64,000 bases of DNA from Protula sp. h YS-2021 (GCA_949752745.1 OX457027.1:60538859-60602858), one strand, 5' to 3'. Shown: positions 1 through 15,500, numbered from the stretch's first letter. Translations and numbers: made by a program. The notes: generated from the sequence alone by a model not told the origin.

Positions 1-362
1 GAAAGATTACAAAAGGTGGCAATTAGGATAAAGAATTATGTGATGTATCATAAGCGATAAATGAGTTTGAGTTTGGCGCCATGGTCTAAACTTGTAAATT
101 TTACGAGGTTTTTTTGCCATAATTAAAAACATTTTAGTTGACACATTAAATTTCCAGGCAGAGAATGGCAAGTTATCCCAATCTGAAAAGAATCCGAATC
201 ATTATGATTTTATAAAAATGCGATAAATATCCAGATTTTGTTAAAAACTAGGGACCAGTTTTTCTTCCAGGTTTACTACAAATTCCTTACTAAATCAATA
301 GCAATAAAACAAAAAATGCCAAAAATTATACAGAAAAGGTATTTATGTAAAAGCATATTAGA
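1..362. other. Unannotated left flank of the satellite element
   Basis: AT-rich sequence with no ORF of note and no recognisable repeat. It ends with an A at 362, which would be the host base at the insertion point of the Helitron-like element. Confidence 0.5.
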
Positions 363-371
363 CTAGACCGA

Positions 372-393
372 ATTTCGCTACACGTAGCGAAAT
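372..393 (-). repeat. Terminal hairpin of the Helitron-like element
   Basis: Ten-base inverted arms (ATTTCGCTAC and GTAGCGAAAT) with a two-base centre, five bases inside the CTAG terminus on the minus strand. The sibling copy at 57 kb lacks the full hairpin, so it may have decayed there. Confidence 0.6.
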
Positions 394-538
394 GACACCC
401 TCTTGCAATGGTACAATCTATCTGGTCAAAGACACATTTTTCAGTCTTTCCACATAATAGTCAGCTTCCGAATTATTATCATGAACAAGGATATCGAAGT
501 AAATATAATGTAATCTCAAATAATCAAATTCCCATTTT

Positions 539-3500
539 CTAACCGTTTTTAAGATAATGGACAACTACCGGTTTGTGACCTTGACCATGACGGAGGAGGT
601 CAAGGTCACCGAGGTACCTCTTATATAACGTCTTCTGGGTTAAAGGGTTCGAAAATAAGCTCAAAATCGCTCTATCTCTAACCGTTTTCGAGATAATGGT
701 CAACTTCCGGTTTTTGACCTTGACCATGACGGAGGAGGTCAAGGTCACCGAGGTACCTCATATATAACGTCTTTTAGGCCCAAAGGGTCGAAAATAAGCT
801 CAAAACCGCTCTATTTCTAACCGTTTTCGAGATAATGGTCAACTTCCGGTTTTTGACCTCAACAATGACGGAAGAAGTCAAGGTCACCGAGGTACCTCTT
901 ATATAACGTCTTTTAGGCCCAAAGGGTCGAAAATAAGCTCAAAATCGCTCTATCTCTAACCGTTTTCGAGATAATGATCAACTTCCGGTTTTTGACCTTG
1001 ACCATGACGGAGGAGGTCAAGGTCACCGAGGTACCTCTTACATAACGTCTTTTAGGCCCAAAGGGTCGAAAATAAGCTCAAAATCGCTCTATCTCTAACC
1101 GTTTCCGAAATAATGGTCAACTTCCGGTTTTTGACCTTGACTATGACGGAGGAGGTCAAGGTCACCGAGGTACCTCTTATATACCGTCTTTTAGGCCCAA
1201 AGGGTCGAAAATAAGCTCAAAATCGCTCTATCTCTAACCGTTTCCGAGATAATGGTCAATTTCCGGTTTTTGACCTTGACCATGACGGAGGAGGTCCAGG
1301 TCTCCGAGGTACCACTTATGTAACGTCTTTTAGGCCCAAAGGGTCGAAAACAAGCTTAAAATCGCTCTATCTCTAACCGTTTTCGAGATAATGGTCAACT
1401 TCCGGTTTTTGACCTTGACCATGACGGAGGAGGTCAAGGTCACCGAGGTACCTCTTATATAACGTCTTTTAGGCCCATAGGGTCGAAAATAAGCTCAAAA
1501 TCGCTCTATCTCTAACCGTTTTCGAGATAATGGTCAACTTCCGGTTTCTGACTTTGACCATGACGAAGGAGGTCAAGGTCACCGAGGTACCTCTTATATA
1601 ACGTCTTTTAGGCCCAAAGGGTCGAAAATAAGCTCAAAACCGCTCTTTTTCTAACCGTTTTCGAGATAATGGTCAACTTCCGGTTTTTGACCTTGACCAT
1701 GACGGAGGAGGTCAAGGTCACCGAGGTACCTCTTACATAACGTCTTTTAGGCCCAAAGGGTCGAAAATAAGCTCAAAACCGCTCTTTTTCTAACCGTTTT
1801 CGAGATAATGGTCAACTTCCGGTTTTTGACCTTGACCATAACGGAGGAGGTCAAGGTCACCGAGGTACCTCTTACATAACGTCTTTTAGGCCCAAAGCGT
1901 CGAAAATAAGCTCAAAATCGCTCTATCTCTAACCGTTTTCGAGATAATGGTCAACTTCCGGTTTTTGACCTTGACCATGACGGAGGAGGTCAAGGTCACC
2001 GAGGTACCTCATATATAACGTGTTTTAGGCCCAAAGGGTCGAAAATAAGCTCAAAATCGCTCTATCTCTAACCGTTTTCGAGATAATGGTCAACTTCCGG
2101 TTTTTGACATTGACCTTGACGGAGGAGGTCAAGGTCACCGAGGTACCTCTTATATAACGTCTTTTAGGCCCAAAGGGTCGAAAATAAGCTCAAAATCGCT
2201 CTATCTCTAACCGTTTCCGAAATAATGGTCAACTTCCGGTTTTTGACCTTGACTATGACGGAGGAGGTCAAGGTCACCGAGGTACCTCTTATATACCGTC
2301 TTTTAGGCCCAAAGGGTCGAAAATAAGCTCAAAATCGCTCTATCTCTAACCGTTTCCGAGATAATGGTCAATTTCCGGTTTTTGACCTTGACCATGACGG
2401 AGGAGGTCCAGGTCTCCGAGGTACCACTTATGTAACGTCTTTTAGGCCCAAAGGGTCGAAAACAAGCTTAAAATCGCTCTATCTCTAACCGTTTTCGAGA
2501 TAATGGTCAACTTCCGGTTTTTGACCTTGACCATGACGGAGGAGGTCAAGGTCACCGAGGTACCTCTTATATAACGTCTTTTAGGCCCATAGGGTCGAAA
2601 ATAAGCTCAAAATCGCTCTATCTCTAACCGTTTTCGAGATAATGGTCAACTTCCGGTTTCTGACTTTGACCATGACGAAGGAGGTCAAGGTCACCGAGGT
2701 ACCTCTTATATAACGTCTTTTAGGCCCAAAGGGTCGAAAATAAGCTCAAAACCGCTCTTTTTCTAACCGTTTTCGAGATAATGGTCAACTTCCGGTTTTT
2801 GACCTTGACCATGACGGAGGAGGTCAAGGTCACCGAGGTACCTCTTACATAACGTCTTTTAGGCCCAAAGGGTCGAAAATAAGCTCAAAACCGCTCTTTT
2901 TCTAACCGTTTTCGAGATAATGGTCAACTTCCGGTTTTTGACCTTGACCATAACGGAGGAGGTCAAGGTCACCGAGGTACCTCTTACATAACGTCTTTTA
3001 GGCCCAAAGCGTCGAAAATAAGCTCAAAATCGCTCTATCTCTAACCGTTTTCGAGATAATGGTCAACTTCCGGTTTTTGACCTTGACCATGACGGAGGAG
3101 GTCAAGGTCACCGAGGTACCTCATATATAACGTGTTTTAGGCCCAAAGGGTCGAAAATAAGCTCAAAATCGCTCTATCTCTAACCGTTTTCGAGATAATG
3201 GTCAACTTCCGGTTTTTGACATTGACCTTGACGGAGGAGGTCAAGGTCACCGAGGTACCTCTTATATAACGTCTTTTAGGCCCAAAGGGTCGAAAATAAG
3301 CTCAAAATCGCTCTATCTCTAACCGTTTTCGAGATAATGGTCAACTTCCGGTTTTTGACCTTGACCATGACGGAGGAGGTCAAGGTCACCGAGGTAGCTC
3401 TTCTATAACGTCTTTTAAGTCCAAAGGGTCGGAAATAAGCTCAAAATCGCTCTATCTCTAACCGTTTTCGAGATAATGGTCAACTTCCGGATTTTGACCT

Positions 3501-6500
3501 TGACCATGACGGAGGAGGTCAAGGTCACCGAGGTACCTCTTAAATAACGTCTTTTAGACCCAAAGTGTCGAAAATAAGCTCAAAATCGCTCTATCTCTAA
3601 CCGTTTTCGAGATAATGGTCAACTTCCGGTTTTTGACTTTGACCATGACGGAGGAGGTCAAGGTCACCGAGGTACCTCTTATATAACGTCTTTTAGGCCC
3701 AAAGGGTCGAAAATAAGCTCAAAACCGCTCTTTTTCTAACCGTTTTCGAGATAATGGTCAACTTCCGGTTTTTGACCTTGACCATGACGGAGGAGGTCAA
3801 GGTCACCGAGGTACCTCTTACATAACGTCTTTTAGGCCCAAAGGGTCGAAAATAAGCTCAAAATCGCTCTATCTCTAACCGTTTTCGAGATAATGGTCAA
3901 CTTCCGGTTTTTGACCTTGACCATAACGGAGGAGGTCAAGGTCACCGAGGTACCTCTTACATAACGTGTTTTAGGCCCAAAGGGTCGAAAATAAGCTCAA
4001 AATCGCTCTATCTCTAACCGTTTTCGAGATAATGGTCAACTTCCGGTTTTTGACCTTGACCATGACGGAGGAGGTCAAGGTCACCGAGGTACCTCATATA
4101 TAACGTCTTTTAGGCCCAAAGGGTCGAAAATAAGCTCAAAATCGCTCTGTCTCTAACCGTTTTCGAGATAATGGTCAACTTCCGGTTTTTGACATTGACC
4201 TTGACGGAGGAGGTCAAGGTCACCGAGGTACCTCTTATATAACGTCTTTTAGGCCCAAAGGGTCGAAAATAAGCTCAAAATCGCTCTATCTCTAACCGTT
4301 TTCGAGATAATGGTCAACTTCCGGTTTTTGACCTTGACCATGACGGAGGAGGTCAAGGTCACCGAGGTACCTCATATATAACGTGTTTTAGGCCCAAAGG
4401 GTCGAAAATAAGCTCAAAATCGCTCTATCTCTAACCGTTTTCGAGATAATGGTCAACTTCCGGTTTTTGACATTGACCTTGACGGAGGAGGTCAAGGTCA
4501 CCGAGGTACCTCTTATATAACGTCTTTTAGGCCCAAAGGGTCGAAAATAAGCTCAAAATCGCTCTATCTCTAACCGTTTTCGAGATAATGGTCAACTTCC
4601 GGTTTTTGACCTTGACCATGACGGAGGAGGTCAAGGTCACCGAGGTACCTCATATATAACGTCTTTTAGGCCCAAAGGGTCGAAAATAAGCTCAAAATCG
4701 CTCTATCTCTAACCGTTTTCGAGATAATGGTCAACTTCCGGTTTTTGACATTGACCTTGACGGAGGAGGTCAAGGTCACCGAGGTACCTCTTATATAACG
4801 TCTTTTAGGCCCAAAGGGTCGAAAATAAGCTCAAAATCGCTCTATCTCTAACCGTTTTCGAGATAATGGTCAACTTCCGGTTTTTGACCTTGACCATGAC
4901 GGAGGAGGTCAAGGTCACCGAGGTACCTCATATATAACGTGTTTTAGGCCCAAAGGGTCGAAAATAAGCTCAAAATCGCTCTATCTCTAACCGTTTTCGA
5001 GATAATGGTCAACTTCCGGTTTTTGACCTTGACCATGACGGAGGAGGTCAAGGTCACCGAGGTAGCTCTTCTATAACGTCTTTTAAGTCCAAAGGGTCGG
5101 AAATAAGCTCAAAATCGCTCTATCTCTAACCGTTTTCGAGATAATGGTCAACTTCCGGTTTTTGACTTTGACCATGACGGAGGAGGTCAAGGTCACCGAG
5201 GTACCTCTTATATAACGTCTTTTAGGCCCAAAGGGTCGAAAATAAGCTCAAAACCGCTCTTTTTCTAACCGTTTTCGAGATATTGGTCAACTTCCGGTTT
5301 TTGACCTTGACCATGACGGAGGAGGTCAAGGTCACCGAGGTACCTCTTACATAACGTCTTTTAGGCCCAAAGGGTCGAAAATAAGCTCAAAACCGCTCTT
5401 TTTCTAACCGTTTTCGAGATAATGGTCAACTTCCGGTTTTTGACCTTGACCATGACGGAGGAGGTCAAGGTCACCGAGGTACCTCTTACATAACGTCTTT
5501 TAGGCCCAAAGGGTCGAAAATAAGCTCAAAATCGCTCTATCTCTAACCGTTTTCGAGATAATGGTCAACTTCCGGTTTTTGACCTTGACCATGACGGAGG
5601 AGGTCAAGGTCACCGAGGTACCTCATATATAACGTCTTTTAGGCCCAAAGGGTCGAAAATAAGCTCAAAATCGCTCTGTCTCTAACCGTTTTCGAGATAA
5701 TGGTCAACTTCCGGTTTTTGACATTGACCTTGACGGAGGAGGTCAAGGTCACCGAGGTACCTCTTATATAACGTCTTTTAGGCCCAAAGGGTCGAAAATA
5801 AGCTCAAAATCGCTCTATCTCTAACCGTTTTCGAGATAATGGTCAACTTCCGGTTTTTGACCTTGACCATGACGGAGGAGGTCAAGGTCACCGAGGTACC
5901 TCATATATAACGTGTTTTAGGCCCAAAGGGTCGAAAATAAGCTCAAAATCGCTCTATCTCTAACCGTTTTCGAGATAATGGTCAACTTCCGGTTTTTGAC
6001 ATTGACCTTGACGGAGGAGGTCAAGGTCACCGAGGTACCTCTTATATAACGTCTTTTAGGCCCAAAGGGTCGAAAATAAGCTCAAAATCGCTCTATCTCT
6101 AACCGTTTTCGAGATAATGGTCAACTTCCGGTTTTTGACCTTGACCATGACGGAGGAGGTCAAGGTCACCGAGGTACCTCATATATAACGTCTTTTAGGC
6201 CCAAAGGGTCGAAAATAAGCTCAAAATCGCTCTATCTCTAACCGTTTTCGAGATAATGGTCAACTTCCGGTTTTTGACATTGACCTTGACGGAGGAGGTC
6301 AAGGTCACCGAGGTACCTCTTATATAACGTCTTTTAGGCCCAAAGGGTCGAAAATAAGCTCAAAATCGCTCTATCTCTAACCGTTTTCGAGATAATGGTC
6401 AACTTCCGGTTTTTGACCTTGACCATGACGGAGGAGGTCAAGGTCACCGAGGTACCTCATATATAACGTGTTTTAGGCCCAAAGGGTCGAAAATAAGCTC

Positions 6501-9500
6501 AAAATCGCTCTATCTCTAACCGTTTTCGAGATAATGGTCAACTTCCGGTTTTTGACCTTGACCATGACGGAGGAGGTCAAGGTCACCGAGGTAGCTCTTC
6601 TATAACGTCTTTTAAGTCCAAAGGGTCGGAAATAAGCTCAAAATCGCTCTATCTCTAACCGTTTTCGAGATAATGGTCAACTTCCGGTTTTTGACTTTGA
6701 CCATGACGGAGGAGGTCAAGGTCACCGAGGTACCTCTTATATAACGTCTTTTAGGCCCAAAGGGTCGAAAATAAGCTCAAAACCGCTCTTTTTCTAACCG
6801 TTTTCGAGATATTGGTCAACTTCCGGTTTTTGACCTTGACCATGACGGAGGAGGTCAAGGTCACCGAGGTACCTCTTACATAACGTCTTTTAGGCCCAAA
6901 GGGTCGAAAATAAGCTCAAAATCGCTCTATCTCTAACCGTTTTCGAGATAATGGTCAACTTCCGGTTTTTGACCTTGACCATAACGGAGGAGGTCAAGGT
7001 CACCGAGGTACCTCTTACATAACGTCTTTTAGGCCCAAAGGGTCGAAAATAAGCTCAAAATCGCTCTATCTCTAACCGTTTTCGAGATAATGGTCAACTT
7101 CCGGTTTTTGACCTTGACCATGACGGAGGAGGTCAAGGTCACCGAGGTACCTCATATATAACGTCTTTTAGGCCCAAAGGGTCGAAAATAAGCTCAAAAT
7201 CGCTCTGTCTCTAACCGTTTTCGAGATAATGGTCAACTTCCGGTTTTTGACATTGACCTTGACGGAGGAGGTCAAGGTCACCGAGGTACCTCTTATGTAA
7301 CGTCTTTTAGGCCCAAAGGGTCGAAAATAAGCTCAAAATCGCTCTATCTCTAACCGTTTTCGAGATAATGGTCAACTTCCGGTTTTTGACCTTGACCATG
7401 ACGGAGGAGGTCAAGGTCACCGAGGTACCTCATATATAACGTGTTTTAGGCCCAAAGGGTCGAAAATAAGCTCAAAATCGCTCTATCTCTAACCGTTTTC
7501 GAGATAATGGTCAACTTCCGGTTTTTGACATTGACCTTGACGGAGGAGGTCAAGGTCACCGAGGTACCTCTTATATAACGTCTTTTAGGCCCAAAGGGTC
7601 GAAAATAAGCTCAAAATCGCTCTATCTCTAACCGTTTTCGAGATAATGGTCAACTTCCGGTTTTTGACCTTGACCATGACGGAGGAGGTCAAGGTCACCG
7701 AGGTAGCTCTTCTATAACGTCTTTTAAGTCCAAAGGGTCCGAAATAAGCTCAAAATCGCTCTATCTCTAACCGTTTTCGAGATAATGGTCAACTTCCGGT
7801 TTTTGACCTTGACCATAACGGAGGAGGTCAAGGTCACCGAGGTACCTCTTATATAACGTCTTTTAGGCCCAAAGGTTCGAAAATAAGCTCAAAATCGCTC
7901 TATCTCTAACCGTTTTCGAGATAATGGTCAACTTCCGGTTTTTGACCTTGACCATGACGGAGGAGGTCAAGGTCACCGAGGTACCTCATATATAACGTCT
8001 TTTAGGCCCAAAGGGTCGAAAATAAGCTCAAAATCGCTCTATCTCTAACCGTTTTCGAGATAATGGTCAACTTCCGGTTTTTGACATTGACCTTGACGGA
8101 GGAGGTCAAGGTCACCGAGGTACCTCTTATATAACGTCTTTTAGGCCCAAAGGGTCGAAAATAAGCTCAAAATCGCTCTATCTCTAACCGTTTTCGAGAT
8201 AATGGTCAACTTCCGGTTTTTGACCTTGACCATGACGGAGGAGGTCAAGGTCACCGAGGTACCTCATATATAACGTGTTTTAGGCCCAAAGGGTCGAAAA
8301 TAAGCTCAAAATCGCTCTATCTCTAACCGTTTTCGAGATAATGGTCAACTTCCGGTTTTTGACCTTGACCATGACGGAGGAGGTCAAGGTCACCGAGGTA
8401 GCTCTTCTATAACGTCTTTTAAGTCCAAAGGGTCGGAAATAAGCTCAAAATCGCTCTATCTCTAACCGTTTTCGAGATAATGGTCAACTTCCGGTTTTTG
8501 ACCTTGACCATAACGGAGGAGGTCAAGGTCACCGAGGTACCTCTTATATAACGTCTTTTAGGCCCAAAGGGTCGAAAATAAGCTCAAAATCGCTCTATCT
8601 CTAACCGTTTTCGAGATAATGGTCAACTTCCGGTTTTTGACCTTGACCATGACGGAGGAGGTCAAGGTCACCGAGGTACCTCTTATATAACGTCTTTTAG
8701 GCCCAAAGGGTCGAAAATAAGCTCAAAATCGCTCTATCTCTAACCGTTTTCGAGATAATGGTCAACTTCCGGTTTTTTACCTTGACCATGACGGAGGAGG
8801 TCAAGGTCACCGAGGTACCTGTTATGTAACGTCTTTTAGGCCCAAAGGGTCGAAAATAAGCTCAAAATCGCTCTTTCTCTAACCGTTTCCGAGATAATGG
8901 TCAACTTCCGGTTTTTGACCTTGACCATGACGGAGGAGGTCAAGGTCACCGAGGTACCTCTTACATAACGTCTTTTAGGCCCAAAGGGTCGAAAATAAGC
9001 TCAAAATCGCTCTATCTCTAACCGTTTTCGAGATAATGATCAACTTCCGGTTTTTGACCTTGACCATGACGGAGGAGGTCAAGGTCACCGAGGTACCTCT
9101 TATATAACGTCTTTTAGGCCCAAAGGGTCGAAAATAAGCTCAAAATCGCTCTATCTCTAACCGTTTTCGAGATAATGGTCAACTTCCGGTTTTTGACATT
9201 GACCTTGACGGAGGAGGTCAAGGTCACCGAGGTACCTGTTATATAACCTCTTTTAGGCCCAAAGGGTCGAAAATAAGCTCAAAATCGCTCTATCTCTAAC
9301 CGTTTTCGAGATAATGGTCAACTTCCGGTTTTTGACCTTGACCATGACGGAGGAGGTCAAGGTCACCGAGGTACCTGTTATGTAACGTCTTTTAGGCCCA
9401 AAGGGTCGAAAATAAGCTCAAAATCGCTCTTTCTCTAACCGTTTCCGAGATAATGGTCAACTTCCGGTTTTTGACCTTGACCATGACGGAGGAGGTCAAG

Positions 9501-12500
9501 GTCACCGAGGTACCTCTTACATAACATCTTTTAGGCCCAAAGGGTCGAAAATAAGCTCAAAATCGCTCTATCTCTAACCGTTTTCGAGATAATGGTCAAC
9601 TTCCGGTTTTTGACCTTGACCATGACGGAGGAGGTCAAGGTCACCGAGGTACCTCATATATAACGTCTTTTAGGCCCAAAGGGTCGAAAATAAGCTCAAA
9701 ATCGCTCTATCTCTAACCGTTTTCGAGATAATGGTCAACTTCCGGTTTTTGACATTGACCTTGACGGAGGAGGTCAAGGTCACCGAGGTACCTCTTATAT
9801 AACGTCTTTTAGGCCCAAAGGGTCCAAAATAAGCTCAAAATCGCTCTATCTCTAACCGTTTCCGATAAAATGGTCAATTTCCGGTTTTTGACCTTGACCA
9901 TGACGGAGGAGGTCAAGGTCTCCGAGGTACCACTTATGTAACGTCTTTTAGGCCCAAAGGGTCGAAAACAAGCTTAAAATCGCGCTATCTCTAACCGTTT
10001 TCGAGATAATGGTCAACTTCCGGTTTTTGACCTTGACCATGACGGAGGAGGTCAAGGTCACCGAGGTACCTGTTATGTAACGTCTTTTAGGCCCAAAGGG
10101 TCGAAAATAAGCTCAAAATCGCTCTATCTCTAACCGTTTCCGAGATAATGGTCAACTTCCGGTTTTTGACCTTGACCATGACGGAGGAGGTCAAGGTCAC
10201 TGAGGTACCTCTTACATAACGTCTTTTAGGCCCAAAGGGTCGAAAACAAGCTTAAAATCGCGCTATCTCTAACCGTTTTCGAGATAATGGTCAACTTCCG
10301 GTTTTTGACCTTGACCATAACGGAGGAGGTCAAGGTCACCGAGGTACCTCTTATATAACGTCTTTTAGGCCCAAAGGTTCGAAAATAAGCTCAAAATCGC
10401 TCTATCTCTAACCGTTTTCGAGATAATGGTCAACTTCCGGTTTTTGACCTTGACCATGACGGAGGAGGTCAAGGTCACCGAGGTACCTCATATATAACGT
10501 CTTTTAGGCCCAAAGGGTCGAAAATAAGCTCAAAATCGCTCTATCTCTAACCGTTTTCGAGATAATGGTCAACTTCCGGTTTTTGACATTGACCTTGACG
10601 GAGGAGGTCAAGGTCACCGAGGTACCTCTTATATAACGTCTTTTAGGCCCAAAGGGTCGAAAATAAGCTCAAAATCGCTCTATCTCTAACCGTTTTCGAG
10701 ATAATGGTCAACTTCCGGTTTTTGACCTTGACCATGACGGAGGAGGTCAAGGTCACCGAGGTACCTCATATATAACGTGTTTTAGGCCCAAAGGGTCGAA
10801 AATAAGCTCAAAATCGCTCTATCTCTAACCGTTTTCGAGATAATGGTCAACTTCCGGTTTTTGACCTTGACCATGACGGAGGAGGTCAAGGTCACCGAGG
10901 TAGCTCTTCTATAACGTCTTTTAAGTCCAAAGGGTCGGAAATAAGCTCAAAATCGCTCTATCTCTAACCGTTTTCGAGATAATGGTCAACTTCCGGTTTT
11001 TGACCTTGACCATAACGGAGGAGGTCAAGGTCACCGAGGTACCTCTTATATAACGTCTTTTAGGCCCAAAGGGTCGAAAATAAGCTCAAAATCGCTCTAT
11101 CTCTAACCGTTTTCGAGATAATGGTCAACTTCCGGTTTTTGACCTTGACCATGACGGAGGAGGTCAAGGTCACCGAGGTACCTCTTATATAACGTCTTTT
11201 AGGCCCAAAGGGTCGAAAATAAGCTCAAAATCGCTCTATCTCTAACCGTTTTCGAGATAATGGTCAACTTCCGGTTTTTTACCTTGACCATGACGGAGGA
11301 GGTCAAGGTCACCGAGGTACCTGTTATGTAACGTCTTTTAGGCCCAAAGGGTCGAAAATAAGCTCAAAATCGCTCTTTCTCTAACCGTTTCCGAGATAAT
11401 GGTCAACTTCCGGTTTTTGACCTTGACCATGACGGAGGAGGTCAAGGTCACCGAGGTACCTCTTACATAACGTCTTTTAGGCCCAAAGGGTCGAAAATAA
11501 GCTCAAAATCGCTCTATCTCTAACCGTTTTCGAGATAATGATCAACTTCCGGTTTTTGACCTTGACCATGACGGAGGAGGTCAAGGTCACCGAGGTACCT
11601 CATATATAACGTCTTTTAGGCCCAAAGGGTCGAAAATAAGCTCAAAATCGCTCTATCTCTAACCGTTTTCGAGATAATGGTCAACTTCCGGTTTTTGACA
11701 TTGACCTTGACGGAGGAGGTCAAGGTCACCGAGGTACCTGTTATATAACGTCTTTTAGGCCCAAAGGGTCGAAAATAAGCTCAAAATCGCTCTATCTCTA
11801 ACCGTTTTCGAGATAATGGTCAACTTCCGGTTTTTGACCTTGACCATGACGGAGGAGGTCAAGGTCACCGAGGTACCTGTTATGTAACGTCTTTTAGGCC
11901 CAAAGGGTCGAAAATAAGCTCAAAATCGCTCTTTCTCTAACCGTTTCCGAGATAATGGTCAACTTCCGGTTTTTGACCTTGACCATGACGGAGGAGGTCA
12001 AGGTCACCGAGGTACCTCTTACATAACATCTTTTAGGCCCAAAGGGTCGAAAATAAGCTCAAAATCGCTCTATCTCTAACCGTTTTCGAGATAATGGTCA
12101 ACTTCCGGTTTTTGACCTTGACCATGACGGAGGAGGTCAAGGTCACCGAGGTACCTCATATATAACGTCTTTTAGGCCCAAAGGGTCGAAAATAAGCTCA
12201 AAATCGCTCTATCTCTAACCGTTTTCGAGATAATGGTCAACTTCCGGTTTTTGACATTGACCTTGACGGAGGAGGTCAAGGTCACCGAGGTACCTCTTAT
12301 ATAACGTCTTTAGGCCCAAAGGGTCCAAAATAAGGTCAAAATCGCTCTATCTCTAACCGTTTCCGATAAAATGGTCAATTTCCGGTTTTTGACCTTGACC
12401 ATGACGGAGGAGGTCAAGGTCTCCGAGGTACCACTTATGTAACGTCTTTTAGGCCCAAAGGGTCGAAAACAAGCTTAAAATCGCGCTATCTCTAACCGTT

Positions 12501-15500
12501 TTCGAGATAATGGTCAACTTCCGGTTTTTGACCTTGACCATGACGGAGGAGGTCAAGGTCACCGAGGTACCTGTTATGTAACGTCTTTTAGGCCCAAAGG
12601 GTCGAAAATAAGCTCAAAATCGCTCTATCTCTAACCGTTTCCGAGATAATGGTCAACTTCCGGTTTTTGACCTTGACCATGACGGAGGAGGTCAAGGTCA
12701 CTGAGGTACCTCTTACATAACGTCTTTTAGGCCCAAAGGGTCGAAAATAAGCTCAAAATCGCTCTATCTCTAACCGTTTTCGAGATAATGGTCAACTTCC
12801 GGTTTTTGACCTTGACCATAACGGAGGAGGTCAAGGTCACCGAGGTACCTCTTGTATAACGTCTTTTAGGCCCAAAGGTTCGAAAATAAGCTCAAAATCG
12901 CTCTATCTCTAACCGTTTTCGAGATAATGGTCAACTTCCGGTTTTTGACCTTGACCATGACGGAGGAGGTCAAGGTCACCGAGGTACCTCTTATATAACG
13001 TCTTTTAGGCCCAAAGGGTCGAAAATAAGCTCAAAATCGCTCTATCTCTAACCGTTTTCGAGATAATGGTCAACTTCCGGTTTTTGACCTTGACCATGAC
13101 GGAGGAGGTCAAGGTCACCGAGGTACCTGTTATGTAACGTCTTTTAGGCCCAAAGGGTCGAAAATAAGCTCAAAATCGCTCTTTCTCTAACAGTTTCCGA
13201 GATAATGGTCAACTTCCGGTTTTTGACCTTGACCATGACGGAGGAGGTCAAGGTCACCGAGGTACCTCTTACATAACGTCTTTTAGGCCCAAAGGGTCGA
13301 AAATAAGCTCAAAATCGCTCTATCTCTAACCGTTTTCGAGATAATGGTCAACTTCCGGTTTTTGACCTTGACCATAACGGAGGAGGTCAAGGTCACCGAG
13401 GTACCTCTTACATAACGTCTTTTAGGCCCAAAGGGTCGAAAATAAGCTCAAAATCGCTCTATCTCTAACCGTTTTCGAGATAATGGTCAACTTCCGGTTT
13501 TTGACCTTGACCATAACGGAGGAGGTCAAGGTCACCGAGGTACCTCTTACATAACGTCTTTTAGGCCCAAAGGGTCGAAAATAAGCTCAAAATCGCTCTA
13601 TCTCTAACCGTTTTCGAGATAATGGTCAACTTCCGGTTTTTGACCTTGACCATGACGGAGGAGGTCAAGGTCACCGAGGTACCTCATATATAACGTCTTT
13701 TAGGCCCAAAGGGTCGAAAATAAGCTCAAAATCGCTCTATCTCTAACCGTTTTCGAGATAATGGTCAACTTCCGGTTTTTGACCTTGACCATGACGGAGG
13801 AGGTCAAGGTCACCGAGGTACCTCATATATAACGTGTTTTAGGCCCAAAGGGTCGAAAATAAGCTCAAAATCGCTCTATCTCTAACCGTTTTCGAGATAA
13901 TGGTCAACTTCCGGTTTTTGACATTGACCTTTACGGAGGAGGTCAAGGTCACCGAGGTACCTCTTATATAACGTCTTTTAGGCCCAAAGGGTCGAAAATA
14001 AGCTCAAAATCGCTCTATCTCTAACCGTTTTCGAGATAATGGTCAACTTCCGGTTTTTGACATTGACCTTTACGGAGGAGGTCAAGGTCACCGAGGTACC
14101 TCTTATATAACGTCTTTTAGGCCCAAAGGGTCGAAAATAAGCTCAAAATCGCTCTATCTCTAACCGTTTTCGAGATAATGGTCAACTTCCGGTTTTTGAC
14201 CTTGACCATGACGGAGGAGGTCAAGGTCACCGAGGTACCTGTTATGTAACGTCTTTTAGGCCCAAAGGGTCGAAAATAAGCTCAAAATCGCTCTTTCTCT
14301 AACAGTTTCCGAGATAATGGTCAACTTCCGGTTTTTGACCTTGACCATTACGGAGGAGGTCAAGATCACCGAGGTACCTCTTACATAACGTCTTTTAGGC
14401 CCAAAGGGTCGAAAATAAGCTCAAAATCGCTCTATCTCTAACCGTTTTCGAGATAATGGTCAACTTCCGGTTTTTGACCTTGACCATAACGGAGGAGGTC
14501 AAGGTCACCGAGGTACCTCTTACATAACGTCTTTTAGGCCCAAAGGGTCGAAAATAAGCTCAAAATCGCTCTATCTCTAACCGTTTTCGAGATAATGGTC
14601 AACTTCCGGTTTTTGACCTTGACCATAACGGAGGAGGTCAAGGTCACCGAGGTACCTCTTACATAACGTCTTTTAGGCCCAAAGGGTCGAAAATAAGCTC
14701 AAAATCGCTCTATCTCTAACCGTTTTCGAGATAATGGTCAACTTCCGGTTTTTGACCTTGACCATGACGGAGGAGGTCAAGGTCACCGAGGTACCTCATA
14801 CATAACGTCTTTTAGGCCCAAAGGGTCGAAAATAAGCTCAAAATCGCTCTATCTCTAACCGTTTTCGAGATAATGGTCAACTTCCGGCTTTTGACATTGA
14901 CCTTTACGGAGGAGGTCAAGGTCACCGAGGTACCTCTTATATAACGTCTTTTAGGCCCAAAGGGTCGAAAATAAGCTCAAAATCGCTCTATCTCTAACCG
15001 TTTTCGAGATAATGGTCAACTTCCGGTTTTTGACATTGACCTTTACGGAGGAGGTCAAGGTCACCGAGGTACCTCTTATATAACGTCTTTTAGGCCCAAA
15101 GGGTCGAAAATAAGCTCAAAATCGCTCTATCTCTAACCGTTTTCGAGATAATGGTCAACTTCCGGTTTTTGACCTTGACCATGACGGAGGAGGTCAAGGT
15201 CACCGAGGTAGCTCTTCTATAACGTCTTTTAAGTCCAAAGGGTCGGAAATAAGCTCAAAATCGCTCTATCTCTAACCGTTTTCGAGATAATGGTCAACTT
15301 CCGGTTTTTGACCTTGACCATGACGGAGGAGGTCAAGGTCACCGAGGTACCTCTTATATAACGTCTTTTAGGCCCAAAGGGTCGAAAATAAGCTCAAAAT
15401 CGCTCTATCTCTAACCGTTTTCGAGATAATGGTCAACTTCCGGTTTTTGACCTTGACCATGACGGAGGAGGTCAAGGTCACCGAGGTAGCTCTTCTATAA

